From NCBI GenBank assembly GCA_905479995.1, contig CAJQON010000030.1, forward strand, positions 78,779 to 142,778: DNA of 64,000 nt, given 5' to 3'. Below are positions 54,470-63,621 of the stretch, one piece after another. Within the stretch, counting starts at the first letter, position 1, and every line of letters begins with the position of its first letter. The notes beneath the pieces are model-generated. The model saw only the letters and a program-made list of their open reading frames with translations, had not been told where the DNA came from and did no database searches. The translations under genes and the position numbers were made by a program. Source of the DNA: an uncultured Flavobacteriales bacterium (GTDB lineage Bacteria > Bacteroidota > Bacteroidia > Flavobacteriales_E > Vicingaceae).

Positions 54470-55843
54470 TTAACCAAACAAGGAAGAAAAAACTTCTTCC
54501 ACTCTTCCCACAAAAGCAATTTCTATTTTGTAGTCGGCAATATTTAAACCTTTTTTGTTGTGTTTTGAAATGTATATTTTTTCAAAGCCTAATTTTTCTG
54601 CTTCAGCAATCCGCTGATCTATTCTGCTAATTGGTCTAATCTCTCCAGACAATCCTACCTCTGCAGAAAAGCAATACTTAGGATCTATGGCAATGTTCTC
54701 TCCACTTGATAAAACGGCACTAATTACCGCCAAATCCACAGAAGGATCGCTCACTTTTATTCCTCCAGCAATGTTTAAGAAAACATCTTTTGAGGCAATT
54801 TTAAATCCACATCTTTTTTCTAAAACGGCCAACAACATGTTTAACCTTCTGCTGTCAAAACCTGTAGTAGATCGTTGTGGTGTGCCATAAGCAGCAGAAC
54901 TAACCAACGCCTGTATTTCAATTAACAATGGCCGATTGCCTTCCATGGTTCCAGCAATGGCTGCTCCACTCAATTGCTCATCTTTATTGCTAATTAATAT
55001 CTCTGAAGGATTATCTACCTCTCTTAATCCTGCTCCATGCATTTCATAAATTCCCAATTCATTGGTAGAACCAAAACGATTTTTTACGGAACGCAATAAT
55101 CGATAAATATGATTTCGATCTCCTTCAAATTGCAATACCACATCCACCATATGCTCCAATATTTTGGGCCCAGCAATGTGTCCATCTTTGGTAATGTGAC
55201 CAATTAAAAATACAGGCGTATGGGTTTCTTTAGCATATTTCATTAACTCCGAAGTACTTTCTCTTACTTGCGAAATACTTCCAGGAGAAGAATCGATTGT
55301 TGCCGTATGTAAAGTTTGAATAGAATCTACCACCAAAACCTCTGGTTGCAATTCTTTAATGTGGTGAAATATATTTTGTGTAGATGTTTCTGTTAATATA
55401 AAACAATCGGGATTTACGTTTCCGATTCTATCTGCCCGCATTTTTATTTGTTGCTCACTTTCCTCTCCAGTAACGTAAAGAATTTTTTTACCCTTTAAAC
55501 GCAAACTCATTTGCAACATCAAGGTCGACTTCCCTATCCCAGGATCTCCTCCAAACAGAATCAAGGAACCAGGAACCAATCCTCCACCCAACACTCTATT
55601 CAGCTCAGTACCCGGAAGCTTTATGCGAGGCACATCAGAAAGCTCTATGTTTTCAATTTGCTGAGGCTTGCTTGTTCGGTTTAGGCTAAAAGTGGCTTTT
55701 ACATCGTTTGAATTAGGCTTACTCACCACCTCTTCTACAATGGTGTTCCACTCGTTACAAGATGTACATTTTCCGACCCATTTAGGGTATTGTGAACCAC
55801 AATTCTGGCAAAAAAAAGCTGTTTTTACTTTGGTTTTCGCCAT
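54470..55843 (-). CDS. radA: DNA repair protein RadA
   Basis: DnaB-like helicase related to RecA that drives branch migration in recombinational repair. The 457 residues have an N-terminal zinc finger (Cys12, Cys15, Cys26, Cys29), a RecA-type ATPase core with Walker A GDPGIGKST (99-107), the RadA-specific KNRFG motif (254-258), and a C-terminal Lon-like domain (about 290-457, with LNIAGGIKVSDPSVDLAV). It lies 9 bp downstream of the ABC ATPase gene. Confidence 0.97.
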   Translation of the reverse strand: MAKTKVKTAFFCQNCGSQYPKWVGKCTSCNEWNTIVEEVVSKPNSNDVKATFSLNRTSKPQQIENIELSDVPRIKLPGTELNRVLGGGLVPGSLILFGGDPGIGKSTLMLQMSLRLKGKKILYVTGEESEQQIKMRADRIGNVNPDCFILTETSTQNIFHHIKELQPEVLVVDSIQTLHTATIDSSPGSISQVRESTSELMKYAKETHTPVFLIGHITKDGHIAGPKILEHMVDVVLQFEGDRNHIYRLLRSVKNRFGSTNELGIYEMHGAGLREVDNPSEILISNKDEQLSGAAIAGTMEGNRPLLIEIQALVSSAAYGTPQRSTTGFDSRRLNMLLAVLEKRCGFKIASKDVFLNIAGGIKVSDPSVDLAVISAVLSSGENIAIDPKYCFSAEVGLSGEIRPISRIDQRIAEAEKLGFEKIYISKHNKKGLNIADYKIEIAFVGRVEEVFSSLFG

Positions 55844-55852
55844 CTCAATACG

Positions 55853-57661
55853 CTATGCTAATTCTGTTCTTCTAACTTTTTTCTTTTCGATAGATGCCTG
55901 AATATCTGCCAATTCTCCTTTAGGAATAGCATCAATTAATTCTTTGGTATACTCAGTGCTTGGGTTAGCATAAATCTCATCGGCTATTCCCATCTCAACT
56001 ATCTTTCCTGCTTGCATTACAATCATTCTATCACTCATAAATTTAACTACAGATAAATCATGCGAGATAAAGATATAAGTAAATTTAAATTCAGCTTTAA
56101 GCTCATTTAAAAGGTTCAACACCTGTGCCTGAACCGAAACATCTAATGCAGATACGGACTCATCACAAATAATAAATTTAGGATTCAATGCCAATGATCT
56201 TGCAATACAAATTCTTTGACGTTGACCTCCTGAAAATTCATGCGGGTAACGATAAAAGTGCTGTTCCAACAAACTCACGCGCTTCAACAACTCCATCACT
56301 TTAGCCTTTCTTTGCTCATCATTATCAAACACACCATGCACACGCATTGGCTCCATAATGGCTTCTCCAATAGTAATTCTTGGATTTAATGAAGAATAAG
56401 GATCTTGAAAGATGATTTGCATTTCCTTACGGTATGCCCTCATTTCTTTCGTACTCAAATCAGTCAAATCATTTCCTTCAAAAACAATTCTTCCTGAAGT
56501 TGGTTCTACTAATTTTAAAATAGTTCTTCCTAATGTTGTTTTTCCACAACCCGATTCACCAACCAATCCTAATGTTTCACCAGGATAAACCTCAAAAGAA
56601 ACATCATCTACAGCTTTTACAAAATCTTTTGCTTTACCAAACATCCCTTTATTAATAGGAAAGTGAGTTTTTAAATTCTTAATCTCTAAAACAGGTTCTT
56701 GCTGGAATAAAGAGGCATGTCTTTTAGCCGTTTCTGCAGGAGATATAACCAAACTATTGGTTACTTCAGCAACCGACTTATTTGTTTCGTGCATTACTCC
56801 AGAATCATCAATTGTCATAAAATCCGACACTGTTGGTAACCACTCTAATCTTCTATTTAATGGTGGACGACAAGCTAACAACCCTTTCGTGTAAGGATGT
56901 TGAGGATTGTTAAAAATATCCAAAACATTACCTTGCTCCACTATTTTTCCCTTGTACATTACAATTACCTTATCGGCCAACTCTGCAATTACACCCAAAT
57001 CGTGCGTAATAAACAAAATCCCCATATCTTCTTCTTGCTGCAACTTCATCATCAGCTCCAAAATGGTTTTCTGAACAGTTACATCCAATGCTGTTGTAGG
57101 CTCATCTGCAATCAAAATTGAAGGATTACAAGACATGGCCATTGCAATCATAACTCGTTGCTTTTGACCACCAGATATTTGATGAGGATAAGTGTCAAAA
57201 ATCATCTCTGGACGAGGTAATTGAACCTTTTTAAATAATTCTATTGTAATAACTTTTGCTTCTTTTTTAGTTACTTTTTGGTGCAATATTATTGCTTCAG
57301 CAACCTGATCACCACATGTATAAACCGGGTTTAAAGAAGTCATTGGCTCCTGAAATATCATGGCAATTTCATTTCCACGATACCCTCTCATTTCCTTTTC
57401 AGTAACTTGTGTTAAATCAACAACACCATTCTCAGAATGAAACAATATTTCTCCAGAAGCTATTCTTCCCGGAGGGTCAGGGATTAAACGCATGGTAGAA
57501 AGCGATGTAACAGATTTACCTGATCCAGACTCTCCAACAATACCAATTGTTTCTCCTTTGTTTAGTGTAAACGACACATCATTTACAGCTTTAACAGTTT
57601 CATCCTCAGTCTGAAATTCTGTTACTAAATTCTTTACTTCTAATAATGTTCTACTGCTCAT
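55853..57661 (-). CDS. Fused double-ATPase of an oligopeptide-type ABC transporter
   Basis: Cytosolic ATPase of 602 aa made of two complete ABC domains in tandem (COG4172 type, like YejF or GsiA). Domain 1: Walker A GESGSGKS at 43-50, signature ISGGQKQRV, Walker B LIADEPTT. Domain 2: Walker A GESGCGKT near 362, signature FSGGQRQRI, Walker B FIICDESVSALD. Each is followed by the oligopeptide-specific NPQHPYTKGLLAC or NPSTEYTKELIDA tail. It would power uptake of di- or oligopeptides, but no permease or binding protein genes are adjacent. It is followed by radA after 9 bp. Confidence 0.93.
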   Translation of the reverse strand: MSSRTLLEVKNLVTEFQTEDETVKAVNDVSFTLNKGETIGIVGESGSGKSVTSLSTMRLIPDPPGRIASGEILFHSENGVVDLTQVTEKEMRGYRGNEIAMIFQEPMTSLNPVYTCGDQVAEAIILHQKVTKKEAKVITIELFKKVQLPRPEMIFDTYPHQISGGQKQRVMIAMAMSCNPSILIADEPTTALDVTVQKTILELMMKLQQEEDMGILFITHDLGVIAELADKVIVMYKGKIVEQGNVLDIFNNPQHPYTKGLLACRPPLNRRLEWLPTVSDFMTIDDSGVMHETNKSVAEVTNSLVISPAETAKRHASLFQQEPVLEIKNLKTHFPINKGMFGKAKDFVKAVDDVSFEVYPGETLGLVGESGCGKTTLGRTILKLVEPTSGRIVFEGNDLTDLSTKEMRAYRKEMQIIFQDPYSSLNPRITIGEAIMEPMRVHGVFDNDEQRKAKVMELLKRVSLLEQHFYRYPHEFSGGQRQRICIARSLALNPKFIICDESVSALDVSVQAQVLNLLNELKAEFKFTYIFISHDLSVVKFMSDRMIVMQAGKIVEMGIADEIYANPSTEYTKELIDAIPKGELADIQASIEKKKVRRTELA

Positions 57662-57798
57662 ACTTATAAGTTCATTCTTGAAAGGAGAATAAAATTACGG
57701 TTTCTGAGAGGAGAAAGCAAACAAATGAATTAATACCTGAATAATCTTTAGCTAACTCACTAAAAACAAACGACCAAGCCCAACTAAGCCACTATGAA

Positions 57799-58302
57799 TT
57801 AGTAATCTAAGTCTCTAATCTTGATATTTAATAGGCCGTAATGGTCACTCTCATTTTTCATGGCAACTTCTATGTTTTTACCACCATGATTCGCATTCCA
57901 AATCAAATATCCATCCTCTGCATCTTTTTGTTGAACATATTTTTTATTAAAGGTGTTTTTATAGTCCTCTAACAAAGTCTCTGCAGCTTCAATTTGATCA
58001 AAAAAAGCAGTTAATTCAATTTCATATAATTCATTTTCGTCAGAAAAATCATAAGCTACCGTATAACTGTTTCCCATATTAATAGGGTAGTCATAATGCA
58101 AATAAGTTCCCATTTCACTCTTTAGAAATTTGATGTCTTCTATTTTTTTAACTTCCAAAATTGTCATTCCGATACTTGCCCCTCTTAATTCACCCACTTC
58201 ATTTTTTGAAATAGTTGGATAATATTCATTGTTAATTCCAGAACAGGAGAAAACAATTATCGAAATCAATAGAATGGAAATTTTAGACCAAGATTTTTTC
58301 AT
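57799..58302 (-). CDS. Hypothetical lipoprotein, 167 aa
   Basis: No family recognised. Lipoprotein signal with lipobox IVFSC (lipid Cys20). The mature part begins with a GELRGASIGMTILEVKKIED segment, which resembles the start of small envelope proteins with a BLIP/SmpA-like fold, then strands such as TVAYDFSDENELYEIELTAFF. The start overlaps the stop of the exonuclease gene (ATGA), so the two are coupled. Confidence 0.65.
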   Translation of the reverse strand: MKKSWSKISILLISIIVFSCSGINNEYYPTISKNEVGELRGASIGMTILEVKKIEDIKFLKSEMGTYLHYDYPINMGNSYTVAYDFSDENELYEIELTAFFDQIEAAETLLEDYKNTFNKKYVQQKDAEDGYLIWNANHGGKNIEVAMKNESDHYGLLNIKIRDLDY

Positions 58303-59018
58303 GTTGTTAAATTTATATTTTCATCAGTTATTAGTGCTTCATTTCTAAACCTTAAAAACAATTGGGTTAAAGCTACAACATCTTTTTGACAATAATTTGC
58401 AATACGAGCTAAGTCCTTATCGACCCAATAAACATGGTTCACCATACTTCCGTCAATATCATCTTTTGGTGTTGGTATATCAAAAATTGAAGTCAGCAAA
58501 CTCAAAGATGTATAATGTTTATAATCTCCAAACTTCCATAAATGCAAGGTATCTATATGAGCAACTTCCCAAGGTTTTTTACCTGCCAAATCCAGCACAT
58601 TTGGCAATTCTAATTGGTTAATCAATGCTCTTCTAGCGATGTAAGGAAAATCAAACTCTTTGCCATTATGAGCGCATAACAAACTGTTTTTTGATGCATA
58701 TGATTTCGTTAAAAGTTGAAAAAAATTGACCAACAATTCATATTCATCATCGCCATAAAAAGATTTTAATCTGAGCTTCTTTTCATTGTTTTCCGTATAA
58801 ACTATTCCTACCGAAATACACACTATTTTCCCAAATTCAGCATAAATACCGGCCCGACCATAAGTCTCTTCGGGTGGTTCTTTATCGCCCGACAAAAATC
58901 GTGTTTTATGCTGCCAATGGGCTTTAAGGTTTTCGGTTAAATTAGAATAACTAGGGTTTTGTGAAACAGTTTCTATATCAAGAAACAACACTTTTTTTAG
59001 GTTAATTTGGCGTAACAT
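58299..59018 (-). CDS. Predicted 3'-5' exonuclease, PolB-like DEDDy family
   Basis: A 239-residue RNase H-fold exonuclease of the predicted PolB-like type (DNA_pol_B_exo2). The acidic residues are in place: Asp14 and Glu16 (LFLDIETVS), Asp123 (HNGKEFDFPYI), and Tyr209/Asp213 (NYCQKDVV), giving the DEDDy pattern. Members are thought to trim DNA 3' ends; the substrate here is unknown. It overlaps the downstream lipoprotein gene by 4 bp. Confidence 0.9.
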   Translation of the reverse strand: MLRQINLKKVLFLDIETVSQNPSYSNLTENLKAHWQHKTRFLSGDKEPPEETYGRAGIYAEFGKIVCISVGIVYTENNEKKLRLKSFYGDDEYELLVNFFQLLTKSYASKNSLLCAHNGKEFDFPYIARRALINQLELPNVLDLAGKKPWEVAHIDTLHLWKFGDYKHYTSLSLLTSIFDIPTPKDDIDGSMVNHVYWVDKDLARIANYCQKDVVALTQLFLRFRNEALITDENINLTT

Positions 59019-59072
59019 TGGGTAATATTTAGGTTTACTAAAGTTACGTTATTTTTTTAACAAGTAGTTTTC

Positions 59073-59480
59073 TTATCGAATCATCACTCCTTGTTTATTT
59101 AGAACAGGAATATTAATCAAGCGCTTTTCACTAATGGTTTCAGCTAAAAATATATATTTTTTGTCATACATCTTTTTGCCAATATAAAAGCTCACCCAAT
59201 ACTCATTGTGTAAAGCAAAAAGATCTTCAATTATAGGTTCTACTATTGCAAAATCTTCAACCTCAACAGTTCCTATTGAATGTCTTAAAACAGAAGTTTT
59301 CGTTTCTACACCAGTCACATCTGTTATGTATCCTCTTGAAGAAATCAATACATTTTCAATCGCTTCTTTTCTTTGATTTATTAGATACACGTTCCAAATG
59401 TTCTCGTTGAGCTCGTTCTTCTCCTGAACCACAGCAACAATTACATTATCTACTTTTAGCTGTTCAATATCCTTCTTCAT
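59073..59480 (-). CDS. Conserved hypothetical protein, 135 aa
   Basis: Cytosolic in appearance: no signal peptide or membrane segment. It looks like a single beta-rich domain with NVYLINQRKEAIENVLISSRGY, TKTSVLRHSIGTVEVEDFAIVEPI and EYWVSFYIGKKMYDKKYIFL. I recall similar proteins across Flavobacteriia, some misnamed as a phenylalanyl-tRNA synthetase subunit; nothing here supports that name. It starts 7 bp after an S41 protease gene and is probably coexpressed with it and the dCMP deaminase-family gene. Confidence 0.8.
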   Translation of the reverse strand: MKKDIEQLKVDNVIVAVVQEKNELNENIWNVYLINQRKEAIENVLISSRGYITDVTGVETKTSVLRHSIGTVEVEDFAIVEPIIEDLFALHNEYWVSFYIGKKMYDKKYIFLAETISEKRLINIPVLNKQGVMIR

Positions 59481-59487
59481 TCTTCAA

Positions 59488-61107
59488 TTATTTGAAACTT
59501 TCAAGTCCTGCTTTTACTGTTTTATCGTAATCATTAATAATTACATAATAACCAATATCATTAAACAAATTTCTACTAATAGCCCCCTTAAGACCTCTAG
59601 AAATCAACTCTTTAGACTGTATTATTTGCTCTAAGTTTCGCTGCATACCCTTCTCATCTGCAAATTTTATTAAGCTATTAAAAAGGCTATCTGTTATCTT
59701 AAATTTATTTTTAAACCCTATAGCACTCTTATGCTTACCAATAAGAGTTTTCCTGTTTTTGTCAGCATAATTTAATGCAAATTCATGTAATATTCCTCTA
59801 TACCTCAGTTCGTATAAATAGGGCGTTCCACCATTTGTATCCAAAGGCACAAAAACGTCTGGCATAATTCCACCACCTCCATAAACAACTTTTCCTTCTG
59901 GAGTATAAAATTTTAAAGAATCTGGAAATTGAATACTATCAGCCGATAGCAATTCTCCATTTTCATACCTATTATAAGCCTCGGCATGATAGGCTTCCAG
60001 ACTCTCTCCATATGGTTTTTGAATACATCTTCCTGTTGGAGTATAATATCTTGCAATAGTCAACCTCAATGCCGAACCATCTGGCCACGTTACCTGTTCT
60101 TGTACCAAGCCTTTTCCAAAAGAACGTCTTCCAACAATAACTCCTCTATCATTATCTTGTATTGCTCCAGCTAATATTTCCGATGCCGATGCCGAATTTT
60201 CATTAATTAGTATAACTATTTCAGTGTTTTCTAGACTTCCGTTCGATCGTGAATAAACCTCCTCTCTATCACGCATCCTACCATCTGTATAAACAATCAT
60301 TTTATTCTTCTCCAATATTTCATCAGCTATAGCAGTTGCTGCCGACAATACACCTCCACCATTTCCTCTCAAGTCAAGAATCAATTTTTCCATGCCGGCT
60401 TTATTTAGTTTTAGAGTGGCTTCAAGAAACTCTTGATAAGTTGTTTTTGCAAAACGAGTTATTCTTAAATAACCAACTTTATCCTCTATCATATAAGGTG
60501 CATCTACACTAAAAATTGGTATTTTATCTCTAATGATTTTATAATGAAACTTTTTACTGTAACCAGGTCTCAATATATCCACTTCAACTTTTGTCCCTCG
60601 TGGTCCTTTCAATAATTTTATAATACTATCATTCGTAATCCCAATCCCAGCAATATCTATCGTATCAACTCTAACAATTCTATCGCCAGCTTTTATCCCT
60701 AATTTCTCAGAAGGTCCATCTACTATAGGAGAAACAATCATTACTGTATCTTCCTTAATCCGAAATTCGACACCTATTCCTTCAAACTCCCCCTCTAAAG
60801 GGTCGTTCATTCCATCAAAATCTTTCGCAGGAATATAATAAGAATGAGGATCTAACTCATTCAACATAGAGGTAATTGACAATTCTGTTAATTCTTCACC
60901 ATCCACCGTGTCAACATACATATCTTCAATATATCTTAACATTTCATGCAATTTGGTTCGTGTATTAAATCGACTATTTTTTGGAAAAAAAACTTCAGAA
61001 TTAACATCAGAAGGTGTTAATAAACCACCCAAAACAACCCCACAGACAATACTTCCTAAAATTATTAAAGGAAGAAAAACATACAAAACAGTTTTATTTT
61101 TAGCCAT
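59488..61107 (-). CDS. S41-family C-terminal processing peptidase, second copy
   Basis: Serine protease of 539 aa anchored by an N-terminal membrane helix (9-30). A PDZ domain (about 105-185) precedes the catalytic domain, with Ser307 (NENSASASEI) and Lys332 (SFGKGLVQ) spaced 25 residues apart, as in E. coli Tsp. It differs from the 42.7-kb copy in having a retained anchor instead of a longer C-terminal helical region. Substrates are unknown. It lies in a minus-strand series with the dCMP deaminase-family gene (7 bp before) and the 135-aa protein gene (7 bp after). Confidence 0.94.
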   Translation of the reverse strand: MAKNKTVLYVFLPLIILGSIVCGVVLGGLLTPSDVNSEVFFPKNSRFNTRTKLHEMLRYIEDMYVDTVDGEELTELSITSMLNELDPHSYYIPAKDFDGMNDPLEGEFEGIGVEFRIKEDTVMIVSPIVDGPSEKLGIKAGDRIVRVDTIDIAGIGITNDSIIKLLKGPRGTKVEVDILRPGYSKKFHYKIIRDKIPIFSVDAPYMIEDKVGYLRITRFAKTTYQEFLEATLKLNKAGMEKLILDLRGNGGGVLSAATAIADEILEKNKMIVYTDGRMRDREEVYSRSNGSLENTEIVILINENSASASEILAGAIQDNDRGVIVGRRSFGKGLVQEQVTWPDGSALRLTIARYYTPTGRCIQKPYGESLEAYHAEAYNRYENGELLSADSIQFPDSLKFYTPEGKVVYGGGGIMPDVFVPLDTNGGTPYLYELRYRGILHEFALNYADKNRKTLIGKHKSAIGFKNKFKITDSLFNSLIKFADEKGMQRNLEQIIQSKELISRGLKGAISRNLFNDIGYYVIINDYDKTVKAGLESFK

Positions 61108-61114
61108 TTTAAAT

Positions 61115-61546
61115 TTAAATATTTTCTACTTGCGTTAATTCTATTCCAGATTCAGACAAAAATTTCAAGCCAGAATCATCTTTATAGCCATTTATATAAA
61201 CAACTCGTTTTATTCCTGCTTGTAAAATAAGCTTACTACATTCTTTACAGGGAGATAGTGTAATATAGAGCGTTGCTCCTTTAGCATTATGATTTGATTG
61301 CGCAATTTTTGTTAACGCATTAGCCTCTGCATGCAACACATACCAATGTGTTTCACCAGATTCATTTTCACAACAATTATCATAACCAGTAGGAGTCCCA
61401 TTATAACCATCAGAAATTATCATCCTATTTTTAACAATTAACGCTCCAACCTGTTTCCTTTCACAATGAGAAAGTTTAGCCCACTCTAATGCCATCTTTA
61501 AATATGCAGTATCATAACGTAATTGTTTTTCAGTAGTATATTCCAT
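61115..61546 (-). CDS. dCMP deaminase-family zinc enzyme
   Basis: Cytosolic nucleotide deaminase of 143 aa. The zinc site is visible: His72 and the catalytic Glu74 in HAEANAL, and Cys100 and Cys103 in SPCKECSK. The upstream GYNGTPTGYDNCCE matches dCMP deaminases, which make dUMP for thymidylate synthesis; ComE-type proteins share these features. It starts about 65 bp after the end of the porin gene and 7 bp before the S41 protease gene. Confidence 0.92.
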   Translation of the reverse strand: MEYTTEKQLRYDTAYLKMALEWAKLSHCERKQVGALIVKNRMIISDGYNGTPTGYDNCCENESGETHWYVLHAEANALTKIAQSNHNAKGATLYITLSPCKECSKLILQAGIKRVVYINGYKDDSGLKFLSESGIELTQVENI

Positions 61547-61610
61547 GTATTTTATAAGAATTCAAAATTATGATTACTTCAACAGAACCAACTATAATTT
61601 TCGACAAAAA

Positions 61611-63395
61611 TTAGTCAAATAAGTTCCAAGAAACACCAAACTTCAGAGATTTATTTAATTGAGGGTAACCCGCAACAAGATAAGATTTCTCCAAACTACC
61701 TCCCGCATTAATGTGTTCATATTTTAAAAATATTTGAGCCTTACGTAAATGAGTATTTAAAAACACATCTATTGAAGGGTAATAACCTAAAACAGTACGT
61801 TCTTGAACATAAAACTCTCTTAAGCCAGGCATATAATTGTAACCGTAATAATCAGTAGAATAACTAAACCCAACTCCAAATTGTAATTTCATGGCTTTCT
61901 TAAAAATCTTTTTCTCATAATACATTATCTGTCTCGCAGAAAGTTCAGGAAGTGGAGCAATAATAGTATTAGACGTAGTTTGATACGTTATAGCTGTTCT
62001 AAAGTGAAATCTCCAAAACCTATAATCCTTACCCAACGAAAATGTTGACAACAACAATGACTCTTCATATTGTGAAGCCTGTGCCAATGAATCAAAATAA
62101 AGTGCACCCTCTATAACCTTAATATCAGCAGAAAAATTTAGCTTTAAGGAGGTAAGGTCTAAATTGATGTTCATAAACCCAATACCCTCCTTACTCAAAT
62201 TGTAATTTTTCCAATCAAAATGGTTAGAACTATAATTAACATACTTTAAATCAGGTTCAGCTAATTTATAACCACCTTTAAAACTCAGACTGTATTTTTT
62301 AGCATTCTTAGTAAAAGTTAAGTCTGATGAAAGATCACCAGAACGATAGCCATCAACACCATACTTAAACTTAATCTTAATTCGATTATTGCTAAAACTA
62401 TACTGTTCAACTATACCAATGAATGAACTGTAATAAGAAGTGTCTAATCCAAAACTCTGATAATAATCAATTAAATCATATGAGAATTGCACCTTTGACT
62501 CCAGTCTTCCTAAATCAAATCCAAGTGACAAATCATTACTATTGATTCTATTATAAATAGAATCAATAGATAGAATAGAATCAATAAATAAATCATTAAA
62601 AACCTTAGAGGTAGGTTCATTATCATAAAACACCTTTTGACCTGGCGAATAATGATATTGATGTTTCAGGAAAAGTTTACCTCCTGCAATAGAATCACTA
62701 CCAAAACGCCAAATATCTAGTCGTTGCATTAAGCCAAAATCTACTCTTTTAACAAATGAATTAGAAGAGTTTAAATTTACTTGGTAAGCCTGCTCACTTG
62801 TATAAATTTGATTTTGATAATTTTCAACACTATCTAAACCTCCATTTTCTTCAAAAAAATCTCGCTGAATCAAGTTAGTAAAAACAACCTCATATCGGTC
62901 ATCTTTAGATTTAAATGCCAGTTCAGCATTAAATAGACTTACACTTGTCTGCTGATTTAAAAAAGCACCAGTTGAATTTACTTTATCCCAATCAAAGTAA
63001 AGGGAAATCTGTTCACCGAACTTCTGTATATGACTAATTTTAAAGAGTTGTTCTTTACGACTAGCATTAACATATTTAATGTTAGTAAATGGTTTAACTC
63101 CATGTAGTGCTTTAATTGGGGTATAAAAGGATTTAGAGAAGGTAGGTTCCTCAACATCAAAAAGATATCTAGTAGAGGAGAAATAATGTTTTGATCCGAA
63201 TGGGCCAACATTATTAAGTAACAAGTCTGATTTATGCTTGTAAAAAAGGTCATTAAAATTATCAACCTCAAAACTAACAATAGAATCATAAGACTCATTA
63301 GTTTGAGATAAACTATCAAGAGAAAAGCACATTCCTTCTAGGTCAGAAAGAAATAGCAAAGCTATAATAACAGAGTATTTAATATAAGTTTTCAA
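61611..63395 (-). CDS. Putative outer-membrane porin (Porin_10-like), TTG start
   Basis: Predicted beta-barrel protein of 594 aa with many amphipathic strands and aromatic girdle residues, of the kind named putative porin in Bacteroidota; the substrate is unknown. I start at the TTG at 63395: it gives MKTYIKYSVIIALLFLSDLEG, a clear signal peptide, 17 bp after the rRNA terminator T run. The only upstream ATG in frame (63464) lies inside the 5S rRNA gene and would translate the terminator. The next Met (residue 22 of this reading) would lose the signal peptide. No confident promoter is visible between terminator and start. Confidence 0.8.
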   Translation of the reverse strand: MKTYIKYSVIIALLFLSDLEGMCFSLDSLSQTNESYDSIVSFEVDNFNDLFYKHKSDLLLNNVGPFGSKHYFSSTRYLFDVEEPTFSKSFYTPIKALHGVKPFTNIKYVNASRKEQLFKISHIQKFGEQISLYFDWDKVNSTGAFLNQQTSVSLFNAELAFKSKDDRYEVVFTNLIQRDFFEENGGLDSVENYQNQIYTSEQAYQVNLNSSNSFVKRVDFGLMQRLDIWRFGSDSIAGGKLFLKHQYHYSPGQKVFYDNEPTSKVFNDLFIDSILSIDSIYNRINSNDLSLGFDLGRLESKVQFSYDLIDYYQSFGLDTSYYSSFIGIVEQYSFSNNRIKIKFKYGVDGYRSGDLSSDLTFTKNAKKYSLSFKGGYKLAEPDLKYVNYSSNHFDWKNYNLSKEGIGFMNINLDLTSLKLNFSADIKVIEGALYFDSLAQASQYEESLLLSTFSLGKDYRFWRFHFRTAITYQTTSNTIIAPLPELSARQIMYYEKKIFKKAMKLQFGVGFSYSTDYYGYNYMPGLREFYVQERTVLGYYPSIDVFLNTHLRKAQIFLKYEHINAGGSLEKSYLVAGYPQLNKSLKFGVSWNLFD

Positions 63396-63412
63396 GGTAA
63401 AACTAAAGTAAT

Positions 63413-63443
63413 AAAAAAGCCCCAATCTAAAAGAAAGGGGCTT
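63413..63443 (-). terminator. Terminator of the rRNA operon
   Basis: On the minus strand AAGCCCC and GGGGCTT enclose a 13-base loop, followed by TTTTTTATT. It begins about 10 bases after the 3' end of 5S rRNA. Confidence 0.9.
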
Positions 63444-63452
63444 AATTAAAAT

Positions 63453-63560
63453 TGGCAACGACATACTCTCCCAGGTGTAACCCTAGTACCATCTGCGCAA
63501 ATGGGCTTAACTTCTCTGTTCGGAATGGAAAGAGGTGATCCCCACCGCAATAGTCACCAT
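63453..63560 (-). rRNA. rrf: 5S ribosomal RNA
   Basis: On the minus strand the gene runs from about TGGTGACTATTGCGGTGGGG through the highly conserved CATTCCGAACAGAGAAGTTA and GCCC...GCGCAGATGGTACT to GGGAGAGTATGTCGTTGCCA. Length is about 108 bases. Exact ends are estimated from pairing of the terminal helix. It is the last gene of an rRNA operon transcribed from the right. Confidence 0.95.
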
Positions 63561-63621
63561 AAATCATTAATACATTATGACATACATCGAAAGAAAATAA
63601 AAATAAAATTTATTGTATAGT

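Noticed and set aside
59073..59480. Annotation of the 135-aa protein as a phenylalanyl-tRNA synthetase subunit
   Set aside because: It is far too short and lacks class II synthetase motifs; the name is a database carry-over that I recall from related genomes.
63395..63464. N-terminal extension of the porin from the ATG at 63464
   Set aside because: The ATG lies in the 5S rRNA gene and the extension translates the rRNA terminator; the TTG at 63395 gives a proper signal peptide.
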